Below, piece by piece: positions 7,808 through 16,205 of a stretch of DNA of 64,000 bases. Position numbers and translations under genes: made by a program. Below the pieces are notes generated by a model. That model was not told where the DNA came from and ran no database searches. It saw nothing but the letters and a program-made list of their open reading frames with translations. This DNA comes from Marinibacterium anthonyi (GTDB lineage: Bacteria > Pseudomonadota > Alphaproteobacteria > Rhodobacterales > Rhodobacteraceae). Location of the stretch: positions 682,001-746,000 of the forward strand of contig CP031585.1 of the NCBI GenBank assembly GCA_003217735.2. Direction: 5' to 3'. How positions within the stretch are numbered: the first letter of the stretch is position 1; each line of letters opens with the position of its first letter.

Positions 7808-8298
7808 GGGGTGGTCCCGCCCAGGTTGTTTCGCGTCCGGGTCGCCGCCATGACCGTGGGATCAAAGATCGCCCGTATATCCAGGAGTGCCGTGATCACA
7901 CCGTCGCGGCGACCGATGCCAAGCAGCATTCTGGGATCCCAATCGAGCATTTTCGCTTCGCTGAGTGGAGCGACATGGCCATCGTCGTCCAATTGCGCCA
8001 CCTCGATCACGCGATCGACGCGCAATGCGATATAGTGCCTTTCGCCGTCGGCCTCGAAACAGAGTAACATGATGCGGGTGTCCTCGTCATCGGGGCGAGA
8101 CTCCTCGTCGAGCAGGCACCGCAGGTCCACAAGGGCGACCGATGTTCCCCGGACATCGATCAGCCCCTGCAGATATGGCGGTGCCTTCGGCAGGCGCGAT
8201 GGCTTCTGTGGTGACAGGATTTCCTGCACGATGCCGACCTCGACAGCGAAGAGGGAGTCCGCGACCGCGAAGGTCAAGACCGTATTGACGCGTTCCAT
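7795..8298 (-). CDS. cheW: CheW coupling protein (second copy in operon)
   Basis: 167 residues with a single CheW domain: LTFAVADSLFAVEV at the start, then PYLQGLIDVRGTSVALVDL, the classical G-x-I-x-x-RG block, and a C-terminal LLGIGRRDG. It links MCP signalling domains to CheA. The start is set at 8298, just after the MCP stop at 8309, where the conserved CheW start MERVNTVLTF begins; an upstream extension in the same frame reads as the MCP gene in another frame. It lies between mcp and cheR. The operon has another cheW (9980-10489) with a different sequence, so the two may favour different receptors. Confidence 0.93.
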   Translation of the reverse strand: MERVNTVLTFAVADSLFAVEVGIVQEILSPQKPSRLPKAPPYLQGLIDVRGTSVALVDLRCLLDEESRPDDEDTRIMLLCFEADGERHYIALRVDRVIEVAQLDDDGHVAPLSEAKMLDWDPRMLLGIGRRDGVITALLDIRAIFDPTVMAATRTRNNLGGTTPCPS

Positions 8299-8308
8299 GT
8301 CGCCACCC

Positions 8309-9970
8309 TTACGCGGCGTTGGTCTTGCCGGAGGACTGGCGCATGAAATCCGCGTCGAGGTCGTCTTCGGCGCCAGACATGTCAAAGTCGAATCCGCCGT
8401 CCTGGAGCATGGTGGACTTGCGCGGTGCTTTCGACGCAACTTTCGATTTTGCGGCCGGGGCCGCGGTGGCCCGAATGTTGTTGTCGATGCGAAAATACGA
8501 GATGGCGGCGCGAAGTGTCTCGGATTGGGCGGACAGTTCTTCGGCGGTTGCGGACATTTCCTCGGAGGCGGACGTGTTCTCCTGGGTGACCTTGTCGAGT
8601 TGCTGAATCGCCAGGTTCACCTGTGTCGCGCCCGAGGCAAGCTCCTGGCTGGCCGAGCTGATCTGGCTGACCAGTTCGGAGGTCCGCTCGATATCCGGCA
8701 CCAGGCCCTCCAGCATCTTCCCGGCCTCTTCGGCTGCGCGGACGGTGTCGCCCGAAAGCGAAGATATTTCGCCGGCGGCGGTCTGGCTACGCTCCGCCAG
8801 CTTGCGCACTTCCGAGGCGACAACGGCGAACCCGCGACCGTGTTCGCCGGCGCGCGCCGCTTCGACAGCGGCATTCAGCGCAAGAAGATCGGTCTGGCGA
8901 GCGATTTCCTGCACCACCATGATGCGTTCGGCGATGGTTTTCATCGCCTCGACGGCCTGGGTAACGGCGCGGCCGCTATCGCGGGCGTCAGAGGCCGACT
9001 TGCGGGCCATTTCCTCGGTCTGGGTCGCGTTATTTGCGGTCTGTTTGATGTTCGCGGTCATCTGCTCGACCGAACTCGACGCCTCTTCGGTCGACGAGGC
9101 CTGTTCGGTCGCGCCCTGGCTGAGCTGTTCGGCGGTCGAGGCCATTTCGGCAGACCCGGACGCAACCTGCCCGGCGCCGCTGGTGACTTCGCCCACGACG
9201 CGGCGCAGATTCTGGGTCATTTCGTTCATCGAGCCGAGAAGGTCCGAAATCTCGTCGTTGCTGTTGATGCTCGCGGTTTCGGTCAGATCGCCGGTGGCCA
9301 CCTTGCGCGATAAAGCAATCGCACGGGCAAGGCCTCGGGAAATGGTCATCACGATCCAAAGACCTGCCGCGGCGCTCACCGCGGAGATTGCGGCCATGAT
9401 CATGAACGTCAGGTTGCGCGCCTTCAGGTAGTTCGCTTTCGCGGTTTTTGCACCGTTCGCCAAACCTTCACGGTTGGTGGCAAGAATGGAATCGAGTTCC
9501 CCTTCCATATCGCGCCAGGCGCTCTTGCCCTCGCCGTTGACCAGCCGAAATGCTGACAGCGCCTCCCCCCGGTCGGCGATTTCCATCGCCCGGACGTTGA
9601 TATCGCGGATGTTGGCGAGGACGGCATCGTACTTGTCGAGGGCGCGGTGGCCCTCCTCGGACGCGATGGACCGCATATGCTGCATTATCTCGTCATGAGC
9701 CGATCGCGCGGACTCCATCGCCGCGCTCACCTCGCGCTTCGTGGCCGAAGTTTCGGCCAGAATATACTCGCGCACGTCCCGCTGGACCCGCATTTGCTCG
9801 CGGCCCAGCTCTTCGGCCAGCCTGACACGTTCGGCCTGCACGTTGACGACGTCGTCCATCCTGTTCTGCATGCCTGCCAGGCTGTTCAACGTCATGAAAC
9901 TGGCGCCAACGGACGCGGCGACCAGCACGATGAGGGTAATGGAAAGCTTGAGTTTCAGCGTAAGGCGCAT
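8309..9970 (-). CDS. Methyl-accepting chemotaxis protein
   Basis: 553 residues. TM1 is at about 9-28, followed by a four-helix-bundle-type periplasmic sensor of about 150 residues and TM2 ([19 protein letters not shown]). Then come a HAMP segment and a long coiled-coil signalling domain whose hairpin tip reads [20 protein letters not shown]. The protein ends in a Gly/Asn-rich tail without a CheR/CheB docking pentapeptide. The ligand is not predictable from sequence. Location inside the che operon, flanked by two cheW genes, suggests it is the dedicated receptor of this pathway. Confidence 0.95.
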   Translation of the reverse strand: MRLTLKLKLSITLIVLVAASVGASFMTLNSLAGMQNRMDDVVNVQAERVRLAEELGREQMRVQRDVREYILAETSATKREVSAAMESARSAHDEIMQHMRSIASEEGHRALDKYDAVLANIRDINVRAMEIADRGEALSAFRLVNGEGKSAWRDMEGELDSILATNREGLANGAKTAKANYLKARNLTFMIMAAISAVSAAAGLWIVMTISRGLARAIALSRKVATGDLTETASINSNDEISDLLGSMNEMTQNLRRVVGEVTSGAGQVASGSAEMASTAEQLSQGATEQASSTEEASSSVEQMTANIKQTANNATQTEEMARKSASDARDSGRAVTQAVEAMKTIAERIMVVQEIARQTDLLALNAAVEAARAGEHGRGFAVVASEVRKLAERSQTAAGEISSLSGDTVRAAEEAGKMLEGLVPDIERTSELVSQISSASQELASGATQVNLAIQQLDKVTQENTSASEEMSATAEELSAQSETLRAAISYFRIDNNIRATAAPAAKSKVASKAPRKSTMLQDGGFDFDMSGAEDDLDADFMRQSSGKTNAA

Positions 9971-9979
9971 GGCTGGTCC

Positions 9980-10489
9980 TTAATGTTGGAGTGCCGCGAT
10001 GTCGGAGCCAGCCAGGTGGTCCGCGAATATCGCATCGAGATCGGGAATGATGAAAAAGCGGGAGTCCTTGCGGCCGACCGCGTGGACGAACTGGCGGGGC
10101 CAGCGGGCCCCGACGCTTGGAACGTCTTCGAGGTTCGCCCCCGAAACATCCGTAACCTCATGCACCTGCTCGGCCAGGATGCCGACGACCGAGGGCCGGC
10201 CGTCCAGCACGAGTTCGAGCACGAGGATGCGGGTGTCGTCGTCCGGTGGACGGATCGGCATCCGGAGCGGGATGCGCAGGTCCGTCAGCGGAACGACCAT
10301 CCCACGAACGTTGATCAGGCCCTTCGCGAAACCGTGCGCATTGGGCACCCGGGTGATCGTCCCGGGTTCGATCACTTCGCGCAGGATGGCGGTCGGAACA
10401 GCGACAAGCCCGCCGCCCAGGCTGAGCGTGACCATGGTCCTGTCGCTGCGGCCCGAACCCTGGGCTGCGGCGGCGGCTCTCGGCTTCAT
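9980..10489 (-). CDS. cheW: CheW coupling protein (first copy in operon)
   Basis: 169 residues: an Ala/Gly-rich N-terminal tail (KPRAAAAAQGSG) and a CheW domain with MVTLSLGGGLVAVP, GFAKGLINVRGMVVPLTDL, and a divergent C-terminal HAVGRKDSRFFIIPD. It overlaps the cheA stop by one base (10489) and precedes the mcp gene by 9 bases. It bridges CheA and receptors. The C-terminal FFIIPDLDAIF is typical of CheW domains. Confidence 0.93.
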   Translation of the reverse strand: MKPRAAAAAQGSGRSDRTMVTLSLGGGLVAVPTAILREVIEPGTITRVPNAHGFAKGLINVRGMVVPLTDLRIPLRMPIRPPDDDTRILVLELVLDGRPSVVGILAEQVHEVTDVSGANLEDVPSVGARWPRQFVHAVGRKDSRFFIIPDLDAIFADHLAGSDIAALQH

Positions 10490-12375
10490 CAGGCGGCCTC
10501 CATGCTTTCCCGGTTCTGCCCGAAGGCGACCAATTGAGGGACGTCGAGGATCAGCGTAACGGACCCATCGCCAAGGATCGTCGCCCCGGAAAAGATCTTG
10601 AGTCCGCTGTGCAGTGGCGAAAGCTGCTTGATGACAGTCTGGCTGGAGCCGATGATCCGGTCGACGGTCAGGCCGACGCGCACCTCGCCGGCTGTCACCA
10701 CGATCACCTTCTGGAAGGGACCGGGCGTGCCGGAACTGTCCAGAAGGTCACGCATTCGCAGGAATGGCACCAGCTGATCGCGAATGTTCAGGAACCTCGT
10801 GCCGTCGTCGCGGGCCGCATGATCCTCGGGCAGTTCGATGATGTGCTCGACCGCCAGCAGGGGGATCGTGTATCTTTCCTCCCCGATTTCGACGAGAAGC
10901 CCGTCGATGATCGCCAGCGTCAGGGGGAGGCGCATGTGGATGTGGGTGCCGTGGCCGGGTTCGCTTTCGATGTCGATGGTGGCGCGCAGCTGTTCCATGG
11001 TGCGCTTGACCACGTCCATTCCGACACCGCGCCCGGAAAGTTCCGTGACGGTTTCGGCGGTGGAAAACCCGGGTTCCAGGATCAGGGCCTGTATCGCGGC
11101 GATATCCATTTCGGCATCCGGCGCGATCAGGCCGCGCGCCACGGCCCGGGCGCGGATACGGTCGGGGTCAAGGCCTCTTCCGTCGTCCGACAGCGTGATC
11201 ACCACCTCGGCCCCGGAATAGCGGGCGGCGAGCCTTACCGTGCCGGTATCGGGTTTGCCCATCGCCCGGCGATTTTCGACGTCTTCAAGGCCGTGATCAG
11301 CGGCGTTGCGGATCAAATGCATGAGGGGGTCGGCGAGCATCTCGATCACGGTCTTGTCGAGCTTTGTCTCTTCTCCGTCGGTCTCGAACTCGATTTGTTT
11401 GCCCAGCTTGGTGTTCAGATCGTGGATCAGGCGCCGGAACCGTCCGGTGATCGACCCGATCGGTGTCATCCGGATGGACATGGTCGTTTCGCGCATGCCG
11501 GTTGCCAGCCTCTGGATCTCCTCGGCGACGGCGACCAGTTGCGGATTGCCCGCCTGAGCGACCAGCTCCGACAGGCGCGCCTCGGCAATCACCAGTTCGC
11601 CGACCCGGTCCATCATTTCATCCAGCCGCTCTGCCGGGATGCGCATCATGGCGCGTTCCGGCGCAACCGAGCCGCCCTGCGGAGGCTTCGGCGTCTCCTT
11701 CCTGTCGGTCGGCGGATCGTCTTCCGCACGGGTGAGGTCGAAGATCAGGTCCGTTTCGTTGAAGACGAAGACCTCGCGGATCTGGTCCTGGGTCAACGTG
11801 CCGGGCAGGGACATGCGCCAGCCGATGTGCAGCAGGTCGGGCCGAAGGTCCGAGATATTCGGAAGGCTGTCTACCAGCGGTTCGACGTCCGATGCGCCCA
11901 TCTCGCGCAATTCATCGAGCAGGGCGTGCGGCTTGGCCCCCAGGACCAGGCAATCGGGCGCCAAGCGGAAGCTCAGCCGCCAATCGACCGGCACGTCGGT
12001 GTCGGGGGGCGCTGCGCTGGAAACCAGCGCCTCGAGCTCGGCCAGCAAGGGGGCTCCGGGGCCGGGCGGTCCGCCATCCAGCAGGCTGACCGCGTGATCC
12101 CGGGCCCGAAGGCCAAGGTTGATCAAGACCGGAGTGACCGGAAACTGACCGTCGCGCACCGCTTCGAACGCGGTTTCGAAATTGTGCAGGAACTGAGCGA
12201 GTTCAGTCCGGCCGAACATGGCCCCGGTGCCCTTGAGCGTGTGCAGATCACGGAACACGCTGTCGATCAGCGCCTTGTCGTCCGGCCGGGATTTCATGTC
12301 GAGAAGCCCGGCTTCGAGACTTTCGGCCAGTTGGTGGGCCTCGATCTGAAACAGCTCGTCGGTCTCGTCGGTCAT
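10489..12375 (-). CDS. cheA: Chemotaxis histidine kinase CheA
   Basis: 628 residues in the usual CheA order. The N-terminal Hpt domain has the phosphorylated His45 in DLHTLKGTGAMFG. A central P2-like region follows, then a dimerisation helix pair (RMDEMMDR-like ERLDEMMDRVGELV), a HATPase domain with LMHLIRNAADHGLE, DDGRGLD and GRGVGMDVV, and a C-terminal CheW-like domain. It phosphorylates CheY and CheB under receptor control. Its start overlaps the cheY stop (ATGA, 12372-12375). Confidence 0.96.
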   Translation of the reverse strand: MTDETDELFQIEAHQLAESLEAGLLDMKSRPDDKALIDSVFRDLHTLKGTGAMFGRTELAQFLHNFETAFEAVRDGQFPVTPVLINLGLRARDHAVSLLDGGPPGPGAPLLAELEALVSSAAPPDTDVPVDWRLSFRLAPDCLVLGAKPHALLDELREMGASDVEPLVDSLPNISDLRPDLLHIGWRMSLPGTLTQDQIREVFVFNETDLIFDLTRAEDDPPTDRKETPKPPQGGSVAPERAMMRIPAERLDEMMDRVGELVIAEARLSELVAQAGNPQLVAVAEEIQRLATGMRETTMSIRMTPIGSITGRFRRLIHDLNTKLGKQIEFETDGEETKLDKTVIEMLADPLMHLIRNAADHGLEDVENRRAMGKPDTGTVRLAARYSGAEVVITLSDDGRGLDPDRIRARAVARGLIAPDAEMDIAAIQALILEPGFSTAETVTELSGRGVGMDVVKRTMEQLRATIDIESEPGHGTHIHMRLPLTLAIIDGLLVEIGEERYTIPLLAVEHIIELPEDHAARDDGTRFLNIRDQLVPFLRMRDLLDSSGTPGPFQKVIVVTAGEVRVGLTVDRIIGSSQTVIKQLSPLHSGLKIFSGATILGDGSVTLILDVPQLVAFGQNRESMEAA

Positions 12376-12740
12376 CGGCCCAGCACCTTCTTCACGACAC
12401 TCATCAGCTTGCGGTCGTCAAAGGGCTTGGTCATCCAGCCGATCGCCCCCGCATCGCGGGCCTTTTGCTTCAAGATGTCCGCATTTTCCGTCGACAGGAA
12501 GATGACCGGCACGCCAGCGCTGCCCGGCAATTGCCGGAAGGCCCGGATGAACCCTATTCCGTCAAGGTTGGGCATATTCTGGTCGGTGATCACCGCAGAC
12601 GGCATTCTCGAGCGCGCCTTGTCCAGTCCGATCCGGCCGTCCGATGCCTCGACCGTTTGGTAGCCGGCCAGTCGCAGCGCCGAGGTGACCAGACGCCTGA
12701 CCGAATCGGAATCGTCGATGACCAGGATCTCGTCGCTCAT
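12372..12740 (-). CDS. cheY: Single-domain response regulator CheY
   Basis: 122 residues forming one receiver domain: acidic residues in VIDDSD (Asp9, Asp10), phospho-acceptor Asp53 in ITDQNMP, and the conserved Lys105 in MTKPFD. The start at 12740 fits the family and overlaps the stop of the STAS gene by four bases; an upstream extension in this frame reads a low-complexity HHRGRHHRGR stretch and is not likely coding. It should be the CheA-phosphorylated output that acts on the flagellar motor or another target. No cheZ is annotated in the operon, but the divergent gene at 13240 carries a DxxxQ helix. Confidence 0.94.
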   Translation of the reverse strand: MSDEILVIDDSDSVRRLVTSALRLAGYQTVEASDGRIGLDKARSRMPSAVITDQNMPNLDGIGFIRAFRQLPGSAGVPVIFLSTENADILKQKARDAGAIGWMTKPFDDRKLMSVVKKVLGR

Positions 12741-13045
12741 GGCGTGTCGCCCCCTGTGGTGCCGCCCCCTGTGGTGCCGCAGGCGTCGGGAACGGCTTTG
12801 GCGCGGCAGAACGCATCGAGACCAAGCGCGCGCCACAGGCGCAGCGCTTCGCCTCCCTCGGGCATCTCGATCGCCAGGTCCCTGCCTTGCGACCTGGCCG
12901 TCTGTACGGCACTTGCCAGCGCCTGCGCGCCAGATGTGTCGAATGAATCCGCCCCGGAGAGGCGTATCACCTCAGCCCCTTCATCCAGAAGAGCGGCAAG
13001 ACGCAGACGGCACTCCTCGATCCCGCCAATTGCGAACGATGCCAT
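12737..13045 (-). CDS. STAS-domain protein at head of che operon
   Basis: 102 residues with a STAS fold: an N-terminal beta strand, a long helix, VIRLSGADSFDTSGAQALAS (the loop with the Ser that anti-anti-sigma factors phosphorylate), and a C-terminal helix. Such small STAS proteins head many alphaproteobacterial che clusters; their role is not well defined. The tail is a perfect duplication GTTGG-GTTGG coded by a 15-bp tandem repeat. Start 13045 (MASFAIGG) is preferred over an upstream ATG at 13117, which would add a non-conserved 24 residues. Overlap with cheY is ATGA-like, at 12737-12740. Confidence 0.8.
   Translation of the reverse strand: MASFAIGGIEECRLRLAALLDEGAEVIRLSGADSFDTSGAQALASAVQTARSQGRDLAIEMPEGGEALRLWRALGLDAFCRAKAVPDACGTTGGGTTGGDTP
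12748..12777. repeat. Exact 15-bp tandem duplication in the STAS gene
   Basis: The unit CGCCCCCTGTGGTGC occurs twice in direct succession, followed by a third CGC. It codes the GTTGG repeat at the C-terminal tail of the STAS protein. It lies just upstream of the cheY start, so copy number would change the STAS tail but not the downstream frame. Confidence 0.85.
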
Positions 13046-13108
13046 GGAATCCCTCCTTGTGTGAAAAGGATGCGGAGTCACTAGCGGCAAATCCTTACCT
13101 GTTTCTGA

Positions 13109-13134
13109 ATCCGGCACCGGATTGATCGATCCGG
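13109..13134. promoter_or_regulatory. Three alternating ATCCGG half-sites in the che divergent promoter region
   Basis: The run reads ATCCGG-ca-CCGGAT-tgatcg-ATCCGG, giving two overlapping palindromes with spacers of 2 and 6 bases. It sits in the 194-base gap between the STAS gene (minus) and the DxxxQ coiled-coil gene (plus), in a position to act on both promoters. The binding protein is unknown. Confidence 0.45.
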
Positions 13135-13239
13135 TCTAACCAACCGTTAAGACCCCTGCTCTATCCTGCCCTCTCAAGAGCGATCCGACGCCTATCGGGC
13201 CGATTGCGCTGGCAAAGCAAGAACAAGGATCTTGACCGA

Positions 13240-14937
13240 ATGCTGAACTCGGCCAGCCCGGCGTCCGGCCCACCTGACGTTCCTGCGGGGTGCGACGAAG
13301 AAATTCGCGCGGTCGAGGCCGTTTTTACGGAGGCGGCGGACGCCCTTGCCTCGGGGCAGGCACAGCTGTTCGATCTCGTCCGTGTGCTTGATGCCTATCG
13401 CGACGGCCTGGTGGCCATGTCCGGTGAAGATATCGAAGCCGGCGTCAAGGCCATGGCAGGCAAATTCGTTCAGACCCGTGACGCCTTTGGCCGCGAATGC
13501 GCCGCCATTTCCAAGATCGAAAGCAACCTGCAGGCCGCGCTGCAGCCTCTGGCGCGGCTTCAGGACCGGGTTCAGACGCTGCAGGTCTTCACCAGCACCG
13601 CAAGGGTGGTCGAGGAAGAGTTCGGCGTGGATGGCGAACACGCGTTCTCGCACAAGATCCGGGAACTGACCGCCAGCAGCAGGACCGGATACGAGGAATT
13701 GCACCATTACAGCCAGGCGATCCTGGGGCAGACCGTTGAAGTGCGGGCCAGGCAGGCGAGTTTCGCCGGGTCCGGGCTCGACGCGCTCGCCAGGTTGAGC
13801 GACGAGCTGCTGGACCTGGCCGAGACGGTCGTGCCGCGGCTGCATGCCGCCAAGCAGGACGCCGCCCATGTGGCCGTGGTGATCACGCAGTTGTCCGATC
13901 TGATGTCCCGCGCAATCTCGGCCCTTCAGGTCGGCGACAGTTTCCGCCAGAGGCTGGAACACGCGCGCGCGGGCATCGCGTCCTGCCCCCCGAAAAGCGA
14001 AGCACCAGAGGCGCATGACCTGGTTGTGCTGCTCGTTTCGGCGCAGCTTTCCGCGGCCGGACGGGCACTGGACGCCGATCTGGACCGCGTGGCGACCGCA
14101 ATGTCGGAGGTGTCGGCGAAAACCGGCGGGCTGGTCGAATGGGGGCGGTCGAACCTGGCCGGGTCCGACACGGCGGACTTGCTGGGGTCGCTGCAGGATC
14201 TGTGCGGATCCAGCCTGGCCAAGCTTTATGGCTCGCAGGCCGAACGGCGCATACTGGACGGGCAATTGCGCAAATTGCGGCACATCACGGGCAACATGCA
14301 GCGGGTCATGGCCGAGCAATCGGCTGTCGACATCGAGATGAAGCTGGGAAGCTACAATGTGTCCCTGCGCAGCCGTGCGTCCACCGAGAAGGGCGCGGCG
14401 ATGGCTTATGTCGCCAAGCAGATCGGCGAACTGGTCGATCATTGCCTTGCCGCCCGCCACGAGATTGTCGACTGCCTTGAAACGGTCAGGACGACGATCA
14501 TGGGAACGATCGAGAAGAACGAAGGCAGTGTCGCGGGCGATCTGGAAAGCATTGGAGACCGGCTTGCGGGACTGGGCCGGATGATGCGCCTGTGGCGGGA
14601 TTTCGAAAGTAACCTCAAGACGCTGACGGACATAGGCCCTTCCGCGATCGCCGATTTCTCACGCTGCGCCCAACAGATGCGCGCGCAGCGGTCGGCGGCG
14701 CGGTCCGTGCAGCTCCTCGCCGAGACGCTGTCGGATGGCCTGTCATTCTCGGACGCGGCCGCCTTGCTGAACGATCCGCGGGCGCGAGAGGCCTCCGAAG
14801 CGCTGCGGGCGCTCTATTCGGTCCCCGAGGAACGCGAGATCCACGACATGCTGTGCGGCGGATCGACCGAAGTCCCGGTTCCGGCCCCCGTCGCGGGGAC
14901 CGAGGAAGACAGCGAGGACGCGTTCGAATGGTTCTGA
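13240..14937 (+). CDS. Soluble coiled-coil protein beside the che operon, with CheZ-like DxxxQ helix
   Basis: 565 residues, almost entirely predicted helix, with no signal peptide or membrane segment, so it is cytoplasmic. It has no HAMP domain and no MCP hairpin tip. A helix near the middle reads AISALQVGDSFRQRLEHA: Asp233 and Gln237 match the D-x-x-x-Q spacing that CheZ-type phosphatases use to dephosphorylate CheY. Other parts look like structural helices (for example YNVSLRSRAS). ATG 13240 is preferred over an in-frame TTG at 13204 because AAGGA lies 10 bases upstream. It is divergent from the che operon and followed after 28 bases by a globin gene. I do not recognise the full-length family; a CheY-P phosphatase or signalling scaffold is an inference. 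Confidence 0.7.
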   Translation: MLNSASPASGPPDVPAGCDEEIRAVEAVFTEAADALASGQAQLFDLVRVLDAYRDGLVAMSGEDIEAGVKAMAGKFVQTRDAFGRECAAISKIESNLQAALQPLARLQDRVQTLQVFTSTARVVEEEFGVDGEHAFSHKIRELTASSRTGYEELHHYSQAILGQTVEVRARQASFAGSGLDALARLSDELLDLAETVVPRLHAAKQDAAHVAVVITQLSDLMSRAISALQVGDSFRQRLEHARAGIASCPPKSEAPEAHDLVVLLVSAQLSAAGRALDADLDRVATAMSEVSAKTGGLVEWGRSNLAGSDTADLLGSLQDLCGSSLAKLYGSQAERRILDGQLRKLRHITGNMQRVMAEQSAVDIEMKLGSYNVSLRSRASTEKGAAMAYVAKQIGELVDHCLAARHEIVDCLETVRTTIMGTIEKNEGSVAGDLESIGDRLAGLGRMMRLWRDFESNLKTLTDIGPSAIADFSRCAQQMRAQRSAARSVQLLAETLSDGLSFSDAAALLNDPRAREASEALRALYSVPEEREIHDMLCGGSTEVPVPAPVAGTEEDSEDAFEWF

Positions 14938-14965
14938 AAATGAGAGAAAGCGAGGAAGATCCAAC

Positions 14966-15370
14966 ATGCTGACACAGACCGAAATCGCATCTATCCGATC
15001 CAGCTGGCTTGCTGTCGCGACGGATCGTGATCGTGCAGGGGAAGTCTTTTATGACAACCTGTTCCGCACGGCGCCCGAGACGAAATCGATGTTCAACACG
15101 TCGGCTCGGGTCCAGGGGCGCAAACTGATGGAAACGCTGGCGATCGTGGTGGACGGGTTGGATCAGTTCGATGCGCTCCTGCCGACTCTGCGCCACCTGG
15201 GAAAGACCCACGCCGCGCTTGGTGTGCGGCCCGAACACTATGACATCGTCGGTGCGACCCTGATCAAGACCTTGCGGGACACCGCCGGAGGCAAGTTTGG
15301 TCCGCAAGATGATGCTGCCTGGCGCAAGGCTTACGGGACGATCGCCGATATCATGAAGGCAGCCGATTAG
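14966..15370 (+). CDS. Single-domain globin
   Basis: 134 residues with the full eight-helix globin pattern of bacterial Vgb-like and sensor-type globins: SWLAVATDRDRAGEVFYDNL, then a CD region FNTSARVQ with Gln50 at the likely E7 position, and HLGKTHAALGVRPEHYDIVG in which His82 is the proximal heme ligand. It ends soon after the H helix, so there is no reductase or signalling domain. GAGGA sits 9 bases before the ATG. It is co-directional with the DxxxQ coiled-coil gene (28-base gap). Oxygen or NO sensing feeding into the neighbouring chemotaxis pathway is possible; oxygen storage or NO detoxification would be the default view. Confidence 0.9.
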   Translation: MLTQTEIASIRSSWLAVATDRDRAGEVFYDNLFRTAPETKSMFNTSARVQGRKLMETLAIVVDGLDQFDALLPTLRHLGKTHAALGVRPEHYDIVGATLIKTLRDTAGGKFGPQDDAAWRKAYGTIADIMKAAD

Positions 15371-16205
15371 CGCGGCGTCTGGAGGCGCGCGAATGAAACC
15401 TGGGCTTTCCGCGAAACAGTGGAGAGCACCGACTGAGGGACCAGAAGGTATTCTATGGCTATCGGCATCGGACCGACGCCACCGGCCGCTGCATCAGAGA
15501 TACATCAATCGCGAAAGCCTGGCGCCTTGCGTCGCGCCGAGGGTTGAAGCAGGCGATGTCACAGACATGGAAGATTGAACGTGGTGACGGACGCGTTCGT
15601 CAAGGCCATCACACCGGAGATGCGGTGGCCCTTCGCATCGCAAATCCGCAAAGCGGCCGAAATCGCCATCGCCAGAAACATCGACGGCGTCTGCCATCCT
15701 GTCGGGCGGCTTCTTCGCTCGACGTCCTGATCCCGGCTGCGTTTCGAGCGAAAGGCGCAGGGCGTGCGCCATGCGCCTTGCACCAATTCCGGGCAAGTCC
15801 AGTGTGTGGACGCGCGAAGGCTGGCTCTCCCTTTCGGTCATCCTCGACCTGCCGCCCAGGCCGGGTCCCGATGCTGCGTTTGTCGCGGGTTCAACGCAAT
15901 CTGCGCCGGATGTTTCGGATATACCACAGTGTTAACGGCTTCGGTGAACAGCGCTTGTTTTCATCTTGTTATACGTGTGCCCGGCCGTAACAGGATTGTG
16001 ATCTGGGTCAGGCCGTCGCGGCTCGACCGGTTCCTTCCCACGGGCCGGACGCCGAGCGTTCGGAGCGGCAATCGCGTTGGCATCTTTGCGGGGCCGGACG
16101 CGGGTCCGGACGCGGGGGCGGAAAGCCGGTTGGTCGCTTTGGCCGTGGGGCAAAGGTCGTTTCGCGTGGGGACGCGCAATCGGCTTCAGCAATTACGGAG
16201 TGTCC
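15371..16205. other. Long gene-poor stretch before the autotransporter gene
   Basis: About 830 bases without a convincing gene. Short frames exist on both strands, for example a 49-codon GTG frame from about 15580 and an opposing frame over 15559-15786, but none shows a known motif. The AT-richer part around 15905-15990 (cggatataccacagtgttaa and further) is the best candidate for the autotransporter promoter. GGAG at 16197-16200, five bases before the ATG at 16206, is the ribosome binding site. Confidence 0.45.

Noticed and set aside
15559-15786. A short minus-strand frame in the 15.4-16.2 kb gap
   Set aside because: No recognisable domain and no supporting start context. It is left as unassigned sequence.
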